Source: Candidatus Omnitrophota bacterium
GTDB lineage: Bacteria > Omnitrophota > Gorgyraeia > Aquiviventales > Aquiviventaceae
DNA length: 6,616 nucleotides
Assembly: GCA_016198915.1 (NCBI GenBank)
Contig: JACQHS010000069.1
Location: 1-6,616 of the forward strand
Direction: 5' to 3'
Position 1 is the first letter of the stretch. Every line of letters starts with the position of its first letter. The notes under the pieces are model-generated. The model was not told where the DNA came from. It saw only the letters and a list, made by a program, of their open reading frames with translations, and ran no database searches. The position numbers were made by a program, and so were the translations under genes. Of this stretch, positions 1 to 5,947 are shown piece by piece.

Positions 1-1708
1 CGATCTGGGCGTCTTTCGGCGTGTCCGCATTGGCGCGCACCCCGAGGCGACGCGTCTGATCCGCCCACTGGAGCAGCTGCTTGAAGCTGCCCGTCAGCTG
101 CGGCTCCACCAGCGGCACTTCTCCTAAAATCACTTCGCCGGTCGTTCCATTTAAAGTAATGTAGTCGCCCTCTTTGACCAACAGATCACCCGCCTTAAAC
201 ACCCGGTCCTCCTCACGGACGGTGATATCGCTGCAACCGACGACACAACACTTGCCCATCCCACGCGCTACGACTGCGGCATGGGACGTTTGTCCGCCGC
301 GCGCGGTGAGGATTCCCTGGGCGGCCGCCATCCCTTCGATGTCTTCGGGAGAAGTTTCCTGGCGGACGAGGATCACGCGCTCCGAGGCTTCTTCGGTCAG
401 CTCCACCGCGCGGTGCGCTTCGAAGACCACCTTCCCCACCGCCGCCCCTGGAGACGCCGGCAGTCCCTTGGCGATGACCTTGGGCTTGGCCTTGGGGTCT
501 ACCGTGGGGTGCAGCAGCTGATCGAGCTGCGCCGGGTCAATGCGAAGGAGTGCTGCGTCGCGCGTGATGAGCCCCTCCCGCACGAAGTCGGTCACGATGC
601 CGACCGCGGCCGCGGCGGTGCGCTTGCCGGTGCGGCACTGCAGCATATAGAGGATGCCGTCCTCGACCGTGAACTCCACGTCCTGGACGTCTTTGAAATA
701 CTTCTCCAGGTGCTTGCCGATGCGGTAGAGCTGGTCGTAGATTTTCGGGAACTCTTGCTTCATCTCGACGACCGGCTTGGGGGTGCGGATGCCGGCGACG
801 ACGTCTTCGCCCTGGGCGTTGACGAGATATTCGCCGTAAAATTCGTTCGAGCCGGTGCCCGGGTCGCGGGTGAAGCACACCCCGGTTAGCGACGTCGGCC
901 CCATGTTGCCGAAGACCATCGCCTGGATGTTGACGGCCGTGCCCCCGAGGCCGGAGATGCTGTTGAGGCGGCGATAGATGATGGCCCGCTCGTTGTTCCA
1001 CGAGTTGAAGACGGCGTTGACCGCGCCGCGCAGCTGCTCCATCGGGTCTTCCGGGAACTCCTTGCCGGCAGCCCGGATGAGCTGCTTGTACTCCGCGACG
1101 AGCTGCTTGAGCGCCTCGGCCGGCAGCTCCGCGTCGGTGGCAACTTTGGCCCGCGCCTTGGCGAAGGCGAGCTTGTCCTCAAATGTCTTGTGGTCGAGCT
1201 CCAGGACGACGTGGCTGTACATCTGGATGAACCGTCGGTAGGCGTCGTAGGCAAAACGGGGATTGTCGGTCTTTGCGATCAGCCCGCGCACGGTCTCCTC
1301 GTTCAAGCCGAGGTTGAGGATCGTGTCCATCATCCCCGGCATCGAGACCGCCGCCCCGGAGCGGACCGACACCAGCAGCGGATTCTTGGGATCGCCGAAC
1401 CCCTTCTTCGCGACGGATTCCAGCCACGACATCTTCTGCCGCAGCTCGGGCTGCAGGCCGTTTGGCCAGCGGCTTCCCAGCTCATAGAACTTGCGACAAA
1501 CCTCGGTCGTGATCGTCACGCCCGGCGGCACGGGGACGCCGAGATTCGTCATCTCGGCGAGGTTGGCTCCCTTGCCGCCCAAGAGCTGCTTCATGTCCGC
1601 ACGGCCGTCGGCGCGGCCTCCGCCGAAGGTGTAGATCAGCGTGGGTTTCGTACGGCCGGCGGTCCGGTTGTTGCGGGCTGCGGTGCGCGTGCGCTTCGTC
1701 GTCTCCAT
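1..1708 (-). CDS. ppdK: Pyruvate, phosphate dikinase, N-terminal 569 residues (gene runs off the left edge)
   Basis: PPDK interconverts pyruvate + ATP + Pi and PEP + AMP + PPi through a phosphohistidine; it is cytosolic. The frame is open without a stop from an ATG at 1708 to the window edge. Visible family motifs are LLGGKGANLAEM (residues 42-53), SVRSGAAVSMPGMMDTILNL (114-133) of the ATP-grasp domain, VRQETSPEDIEGM, and GGQTSHAAVVARGMGKCCVV with the catalytic His at residue 476 (codon 283-281). The Thr two residues before that His is the site that regulatory proteins phosphorylate in some PPDKs. The last readable residues, RANADTPKDAQ, lead into the PEP/pyruvate barrel, which is outside the window; the family is about 880 aa. 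The ATG lies 2 nt after the glyS stop. A GGGGAG at 1725-1720 is a possible, slightly distant ribosome site. The first about 21 residues are a basic, Thr/Arg-rich extension ahead of the usual family start. Identification is very secure. Confidence 0.97.
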   Translation of the reverse strand, partial: METTKRTRTAARNNRTAGRTKPTLIYTFGGGRADGRADMKQLLGGKGANLAEMTNLGVPVPPGVTITTEVCRKFYELGSRWPNGLQPELRQKMSWLESVAKKGFGDPKNPLLVSVRSGAAVSMPGMMDTILNLGLNEETVRGLIAKTDNPRFAYDAYRRFIQMYSHVVLELDHKTFEDKLAFAKARAKVATDAELPAEALKQLVAEYKQLIRAAGKEFPEDPMEQLRGAVNAVFNSWNNERAIIYRRLNSISGLGGTAVNIQAMVFGNMGPTSLTGVCFTRDPGTGSNEFYGEYLVNAQGEDVVAGIRTPKPVVEMKQEFPKIYDQLYRIGKHLEKYFKDVQDVEFTVEDGILYMLQCRTGKRTAAAAVGIVTDFVREGLITRDAALLRIDPAQLDQLLHPTVDPKAKPKVIAKGLPASPGAAVGKVVFEAHRAVELTEEASERVILVRQETSPEDIEGMAAAQGILTARGGQTSHAAVVARGMGKCCVVGCSDITVREEDRVFKAGDLLVKEGDYITLNGTTGEVILGEVPLVEPQLTGSFKQLLQWADQTRRLGVRANADTPKDAQI

Positions 1709-1710
1709 TC

Positions 1711-3870
1711 CTATGCGGTCTCCCCGCGGTGCAGGATGGTGAGTTTCGAGAGGTCGGCGATCTGTTCAGTATACAAAGCATTGATGGCTTTCATCAAGGC
1801 GAGCCGGTTCTGCTGCAGCGATTCCTCCGGGACGTTGACGAGCACGTGCTCGAAGAATTCATGGATCGGCTCGAAAAAGACGTCGCCGAACCGCGTGGTC
1901 GCTTCGGAATATGACCGGTCCTGCGCGAGGCGGCCGATTTCCTCCTGGTGCGCGGCGTACAGATCCCACAGCCGTCGCTCGAGCGGCTCCCGGAGTCGGC
2001 TGGGGTCCACCTGCGGCTGCCGCAGCGGAGCGCCCTTGAGGATGTTGTGGGTGCGCTCGACGACCTTGGCCGCCTTCAGCAGCCCGTCCTGGCCGCTGAG
2101 CCGCTGGAGGCTCACGACGCGGTCCATGATATCGATGAGGTCGTCGCACGGGCTCGCCAGGACCGCGGCGATGCAGTCGGCGGCCGGCGCCGGGGGCGGC
2201 CAGGCAAACGTCGAGAGACGTTCGAACAGATAGCGGGCGATCCGCAGGCCGACGTCGGCGATCGTCTTCGGCGGCGCATTCAGAAAGGGCGCGAGCGAGC
2301 CGCGCACGCGCAGCAGCTGATCGAGCGGCAGCGGCCGGTGGATGGTCCAGGCGACTTCCATAATGCCCTGCGCGGCCCGCCGCAGCCCGAACGGATCCTG
2401 GTCGCCGGTGGGTTCGATCCCCAGGCCGAAGTAGCCGGTCAACGTGTCATACTTATCGAGGATCGACAGCGCGCCTCCGATCAGCGTCTTGGGCAGCCGT
2501 GTGCCGATGGGCAGGTAGTGTTCCTCAATGGCTTCCGCCACGGGGGACAGTTCGCCGGAGTCTCTGGCGTAGTATTTGCCGATGACGCCCTGGAGCGTTG
2601 GGAATTCTTTGACCATCGTGCTGACGAGGTCCGCTTTCGCCAGCGCGCAGGCGCGGCGCAGTTGGGACCGCTCCTCATCCGTCAAGCGCCACGCATCGGC
2701 CAGCGGCTCGCACAGACCCCGTAAGCGCAGCGTCTTGTCGGCCATCGAGCCGAGCCGCTCATGGAACGTGACGCCGGAGAGGCCGGAGGCCATCCGCTCC
2801 AGCGGCAGATGGCCGCGGTCTTCTTTGAGAAAGGCCGAGCTGTCGGCCAGCCGCGCATTGAGGATGCGCTCGATGACCCGGCGGACATGGGCCGGCCGTT
2901 TGGGGCTGCCATCCAGAACCGCCGCAAACGTTGGCAGCAGTGTTTGAGCCGATTCAACGGCGAAGACCCGCTGGTACTTCGCCATGCTCGCGAGCAGCAC
3001 CTCGCGCGGCAGCGCCAGATGGTTGGGATCAAACGCGCCGACCAGGACGGTCGGCCGCTCCACCAGAAAGGTGACTTCGTCCAAGAGTCCGTGGCTGAGC
3101 ATCTCAGGGGCCAGTGAGCCGCCGGCCTGCTGGGCGGCGTGCGCCACGGCGCGCTCAATCCAGAGCCGCCGCTCCTCCTGATCGAGCATGATGCGGTGCG
3201 TCTTCAGGACGGCGAAGTAGCGCGCCGTCGAGGGGATGGGGACGGCCCGCGGATGCAGCGGCCCATCCACCCAGGTGGCAGCGCCGCTGGCGAGCCGTCC
3301 TACCGTGCACCGGATGGGGCGTGATTCATAGAGGGCCAGCAGCCAGCGGATCGGGCGCGCGAAACGACCCCCAGACGCATCCCAGCGCATCGTTTTGGGC
3401 GACCGCAGCGACAGCACGATCTCAGACACGACCTGCGGCAAGACGGCTGGGGTCGGGACGTCGCGCGGCGGAATGAGCAAATAGACGTAGGAGCCTTTGT
3501 CGGACGGCTCCAGCTGCGTCTGCGCGAGCGTGCCGCTGCGAGAGCGCAGGAATCCCAGGAGCGCTTTCGTCGGCTGTCCCTCGGCGTCGTAGGCCATTTG
3601 CTGCGAGGGGCCGCGGATTTTTTCCGCCGGCTTGTGCTGCATCGCGGCCAGGCCACGCACGACGAGCACCAGCCGGCGCGGCGTGCCGAAGCTCTCCACC
3701 TGCGCACAGGTGAGGTGGTTGTCTCGGAACGCCGTCCCTCCTTCTTCTCTCAACTGGCGAATGAGCTCCGGCAGGTAGGCCGCCGGCAACTCCTCCGTCC
3801 CGATCTCCAGCAGGAAATCATCGGTACGCAGTTCGGTCCGAATTTTCTTAGCCTGCTTTGGTGTTTTCAT
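1711..3870 (-). CDS. glyS: Glycyl-tRNA synthetase beta subunit
   Basis: Beta chain of the tetrameric bacterial glycyl-tRNA synthetase; it binds tRNA(Gly), while the alpha chain carries the aminoacylation core. The 719-residue product is slightly longer than E. coli GlyS (about 689). Family landmarks in order are FLLEIGTEELPA (19-30), RFARPIRWLLALY (169-181), VTFLVERPTVLVG (266-278), RLGSMADKTLRL (372-383) followed by the HD-like helical domain, DPFGLRR (492-498), and the C-terminal anticodon-binding region with FFEHVLVNVPEESLQQNRLA (672-691). I chose the ATG at 3870. It has a GAG Shine-Dalgarno core at 3880-3878 with 7 nt spacing, and the homologous part begins soon after it. The frame is also open upstream to a GTG at 3897, which would add nine residues without family similarity. 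The start overlaps the end of glyQ by 23 nt, which suggests translational coupling and balanced subunits. Confidence 0.97.
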   Translation of the reverse strand: MKTPKQAKKIRTELRTDDFLLEIGTEELPAAYLPELIRQLREEGGTAFRDNHLTCAQVESFGTPRRLVLVVRGLAAMQHKPAEKIRGPSQQMAYDAEGQPTKALLGFLRSRSGTLAQTQLEPSDKGSYVYLLIPPRDVPTPAVLPQVVSEIVLSLRSPKTMRWDASGGRFARPIRWLLALYESRPIRCTVGRLASGAATWVDGPLHPRAVPIPSTARYFAVLKTHRIMLDQEERRLWIERAVAHAAQQAGGSLAPEMLSHGLLDEVTFLVERPTVLVGAFDPNHLALPREVLLASMAKYQRVFAVESAQTLLPTFAAVLDGSPKRPAHVRRVIERILNARLADSSAFLKEDRGHLPLERMASGLSGVTFHERLGSMADKTLRLRGLCEPLADAWRLTDEERSQLRRACALAKADLVSTMVKEFPTLQGVIGKYYARDSGELSPVAEAIEEHYLPIGTRLPKTLIGGALSILDKYDTLTGYFGLGIEPTGDQDPFGLRRAAQGIMEVAWTIHRPLPLDQLLRVRGSLAPFLNAPPKTIADVGLRIARYLFERLSTFAWPPPAPAADCIAAVLASPCDDLIDIMDRVVSLQRLSGQDGLLKAAKVVERTHNILKGAPLRQPQVDPSRLREPLERRLWDLYAAHQEEIGRLAQDRSYSEATTRFGDVFFEPIHEFFEHVLVNVPEESLQQNRLALMKAINALYTEQIADLSKLTILHRGETA

Positions 3871-4711
3871 GACATCGCTCGAGATACAGTTCGGCACAGC
3901 GCTTGGCCAGCGCGCGGATCCGGAGGATCAGCCGAGGGCGGTCCGATTGGCTGACAGCACCCCGCGCATCCAAGAGGTTGAAGGTATGGCTGCACTTCAG
4001 CAGGTGTTCGTAGGCCGGCATGAGGAGCTGCTCGTCCAGCAGCCGTTTTGCCTCGCGTTCATGGCTGGCAAAGAGCTGCTGATGGAACGCGATGTCTGCG
4101 TGATGAAAATTGTACGTGGAGCCCTCGCGCTCAGCGGCCAGGTGGAGGTCACCGTACCGCGCCTTCGGTCCCCAGGCCAGACGGTACACGTCTTCTGTCT
4201 CTTGGATGAACATCGCGATCCGCTCGAGGCCGTAGGTGATCTCACAGGAGATATGCTCCAGATCAAGGCCGCCCACCTGCTGGAAGTAGGTGAACTGCGT
4301 GACCTCGAGCGTGTCCAGCCACACCTCCCACCCCAACCCCCAGGCGCCCAGCGTCGGCGATTCCCAGTCATCCTGCACGAAGCGGACATCGTGGTCATCC
4401 AGCTTGAGCGTGCATGCCCGCAGGCTCTCGAGGTAGCGGCTCTGCACATCGTCAGGCGTCGGCTTCAGGATGACCTGATATTGATAGTAGCGCTGCATCC
4501 GCAGGGGGTTCTCCCCATACCGGCCGTCGGCAGGGCGGCGGGACGGCTGGACGTACGCCGCGCGCCACGGCTGCGGCCCGAGGGCCCCGAAAAAGGTTGC
4601 CGGATGAAACGTCCCTGCCCCCATCTCCACGTCGTACGGCTGGACGATGAGGCAGCCCTGCTGTTCCCAGAACGTATCGAGCGTGCGAATCAACCGCTGG
4701 AAGTCCATCAT
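3848..4711 (-). CDS. glyQ: Glycyl-tRNA synthetase alpha subunit
   Basis: Catalytic alpha chain of the two-subunit glycyl-tRNA synthetase, a class II enzyme that forms glycyl-adenylate and charges tRNA(Gly) together with GlyS. The 287 residues match the family length and are highly conserved: FWEQQGCLIVQPYDVEMGAG (14-33), AAYVQPSRRPADGRYGENP (51-69), YYQYQVILKP (75-84), TLGAWGLGWEVWLDTLEVTQ (120-139), TYFQQVGG (141-148), the motif-3 region EITYGLERIAMFIQ (157-170) and the terminal HTFNLLDARGAVS (242-254). Two adjacent ATG codons (4711 and 4708) could each start it. No strong Shine-Dalgarno is present; only GAG in TAGAGC lies just upstream, at the end of an imperfect hairpin formed by 7-bp repeats. 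Translation may therefore depend on ribosomes finishing recO, whose stop is 7 nt upstream (inference). Confidence 0.98.
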   Translation of the reverse strand: MMDFQRLIRTLDTFWEQQGCLIVQPYDVEMGAGTFHPATFFGALGPQPWRAAYVQPSRRPADGRYGENPLRMQRYYQYQVILKPTPDDVQSRYLESLRACTLKLDDHDVRFVQDDWESPTLGAWGLGWEVWLDTLEVTQFTYFQQVGGLDLEHISCEITYGLERIAMFIQETEDVYRLAWGPKARYGDLHLAAEREGSTYNFHHADIAFHQQLFASHEREAKRLLDEQLLMPAYEHLLKCSHTFNLLDARGAVSQSDRPRLILRIRALAKRCAELYLERCHENTKAG

Positions 4712-4715
4712 ATTT

Positions 4716-4788
4716 GCTCTAGGCTCGAGGCTGAAGGCTGGAGGCCGATGCGGTTTCTGCCTTGAGCCTGGAGCCTGGAGCCTGGAGC
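4716..4788. repeat. Imperfect inverted repeat made of 7-bp units across the recO end and recO-glyQ gap
   Basis: Two 30-bp arms (4716-4745 and 4759-4788) are reverse complements at 24 of 30 positions by hand count, separated by a 13-nt loop (4746-4758). Each arm is itself a tandem array with period 7. On the plus strand GAGCCTG occurs three times in a row at 4764-4784, and the other arm repeats GGCT plus a variable three bases. The repeat encodes the last about 21 residues of RecO, passes its stop, and ends 4 nt before the first glyQ ATG. It could fold in the mRNA near the glyQ ribosome site. Its origin (slippage, or a dispersed repeat family) cannot be decided from this window. Confidence 0.85.
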
Positions 4789-5498
4789 GTTTTTAAGGGG
4801 TGATCAAGCCGCCAGTGGAGAAACTCATCGAGCCGCCGCTGAAGCGCAGGCAGGATCTGCGGGTCCAAGGGCATCGGCTGCGCGGATTCAGCGAGCGTTT
4901 CCAGAACGCCGAGCAGCACGGACCCGACAGGCTCCGCCCGCGGGTCTTCATGGAGGCAGCCGGCGCAGAGCAGCCCGCCCTGGCTCGCACTCCAGTAGCC
5001 TTCGCGGTGCACCATCGTATGGCAGCCGGTGCAGCGATCCAGCTGCGGCTGGAAGCCAGCCAGATGCAGCAGCCGCACCGTGAAATGCGCGCGGAGCGCC
5101 GCCGGCTCTCCGCCGTCGAGCGCGAGCCGCTCCAGCGCGTCCTTCAGCAAGTGATAGGCCGCCGGCTGCGGCTCTTCCAGCGGCACCACGGCATCCGTCA
5201 GCTCAACACAGAAGGCGGCCGACCGCATCGTTTCAAGGTCCTTGGTCAGCTGGGCCATCGGCGAGAGGAGCTCGCACTGGGACACCAGGTGGAGCTGGCT
5301 TGTGCGCGTGTCATAGAACACGATGCGGTTCACGGTGAGCGGCTCCATTGCGCTGCGATGCCGGTTCGGCTGCGCCATCAAGCCCTTGACCAATCCCTTT
5401 ACCTTGCCGTATCGATCCGTTAAACAGGTGACGATAACACTCGTTTCCCGGTAGGGATATCGTCTGAGCACAATCGCATCCGCAGTGTGAATGGCCAT
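4719..5498 (-). CDS. recO: DNA repair protein RecO with a repeat-derived C-terminal tail
   Basis: RecO works with RecR (and RecF) to load RecA on SSB-coated single-stranded DNA in gap repair. The 259-residue product shows the N-terminal OB-fold start (ADAIVLRRYPYRETSVIVT, 6-24), then YGKVKGLVKGL (31-41) typical of the family, and a helical C-terminal part with a four-cysteine zinc site, CTGC (156-159) and CAGC (178-181). I chose the ATG at 5498 because residues from there match the usual RecO beginning and it overlaps the ybeY stop (TGATG, 1 nt shared). An in-frame start at 5582 would add 28 unrelated residues inside ybeY. Family similarity ends near LDHPLKTL (231-238). The remaining about 21 residues, to the stop at 4721-4719, are encoded by the 7-bp repeat and have no expected role. 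Confidence 0.93.
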   Translation of the reverse strand: MAIHTADAIVLRRYPYRETSVIVTCLTDRYGKVKGLVKGLMAQPNRHRSAMEPLTVNRIVFYDTRTSQLHLVSQCELLSPMAQLTKDLETMRSAAFCVELTDAVVPLEEPQPAAYHLLKDALERLALDGGEPAALRAHFTVRLLHLAGFQPQLDRCTGCHTMVHREGYWSASQGGLLCAGCLHEDPRAEPVGSVLLGVLETLAESAQPMPLDPQILPALQRRLDEFLHWRLDHPLKTLQAPGSRLKAETASASSLQPRA

Positions 5499-5911
5499 CA
5501 ACCGCACACTTTCAAGATGCGGTCTTCCCTTCTCCGCATCTTTCTTCGTTGGGCCGGCGTCTGATCGTTCTGCCCGGTCCAATGGAGCAAGCCATGGACG
5601 ACGTAGCGAGACAGTTCGTCTGCGTATTTCAGTCCATGCGCTCGCGCATAGGCTCGAGCAGCAGACGGCGAAATGAGGATATCGCCAACAACTGGTTCGC
5701 GATGATAGCGGAAGCTGAGCACATCGGTAGCCCGGTCATGGCGCAGAAAGCGCCGGTTGAGCGCGCGCATGCGCCGCGTGTCAATGAACGTGATCGCCAG
5801 CGTCCCCCGCGTCCGGATCCGCAGCCGCCGGACGGCGCGGCCCGCCAGTCGCGCCATCTGCCTCGTGTTGACCGGGGCGCCCCGCTGCTCGTTCCTTACC
5901 GAGACAACCAT
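5498..5911 (-). CDS. ybeY: Endoribonuclease YbeY (rRNA maturation / ribosome quality control), variant metal site
   Basis: YbeY is a single-strand-specific, metal-dependent endoribonuclease for 16S rRNA 3' maturation and 70S quality control. The 137 residues are a little shorter than E. coli YbeY (155). Visible family motifs are ITFIDTRRMRALNRRFL (40-56), RATDVLSF (60-67) with the nearby conserved Arg at 57, VGDILIS (75-81), and the metal-site helix VVHGLLHWTGQNDQ (104-117). The usual pattern is H-x3-H-x5-H. Here His106 and His110 are present but the third position (116, codon 5566-5564, GAT) is Asp, in GQND where many homologues have GYDH. Asp can bind zinc, so activity is plausible but unproven. 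The start ATG at 5911 lies 34 nt after the phoH stop. A GGA four bases upstream, contributed by the 7-bp repeat, is the only ribosome-site candidate. The phoH-ybeY order is widespread in bacteria. Confidence 0.95.
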   Translation of the reverse strand: MVVSVRNEQRGAPVNTRQMARLAGRAVRRLRIRTRGTLAITFIDTRRMRALNRRFLRHDRATDVLSFRYHREPVVGDILISPSAARAYARAHGLKYADELSRYVVHGLLHWTGQNDQTPAQRRKMRRREDRILKVCG

Positions 5912-5912
5912 T

Positions 5913-5947
5913 CATTCCGAATTCCGCATTTCGCATTCCGAACTTTC
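5913..5947. repeat. Heptanucleotide tandem repeat between phoH and ybeY
   Basis: On the plus strand five consecutive 7-bp units can be read: CATTCCG, AATTCCG, CATTTCG, CATTCCG and the degenerate AACTTTC. They fill nearly the entire 34-nt gap between the phoH stop and the ybeY start and touch both coding ends. On the coding strand the repeat supplies the GGAATGA just before the ybeY ATG, so it may double as that gene's ribosome-binding region (inference). The unit differs from the one at the recO-glyQ junction but the period is the same. Confidence 0.8.

Noticed and set aside
537..1781. Several minus-strand open frames of 80-154 codons within the ppdK region
   Set aside because: They are out-of-frame readings of ppdK. 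The real frame is continuous from 1708 to the left edge, with the catalytic His codon in phase, so there is no frameshift or pseudogene.
1190..2233. Long plus-strand open frame of 347 codons opposite ppdK/glyS
   Set aside because: It is antisense to clearly conserved minus-strand genes, has arginine-rich composition with no recognisable domain, and is the expected by-product of high-GC codon use.
3869..4765. Plus-strand open frame of 298 codons opposite glyQ
   Set aside because: It is an antisense shadow of a highly conserved glyQ; no domain or ribosome site was seen.
4716..4794. Rho-independent terminator pointing to the plus strand (hairpin followed by TTTTT at 4790-4794)
   Set aside because: No plus-strand gene exists for it to terminate, the stem is imperfect, and the T run comes from recO codons. 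In the operon direction no T run follows the hairpin.
5499..5582. Longer RecO start at 5582
   Set aside because: It would add 28 residues unlike the family, fully inside ybeY. The ATG at 5498 matches the normal RecO beginning and the stop-start overlap.
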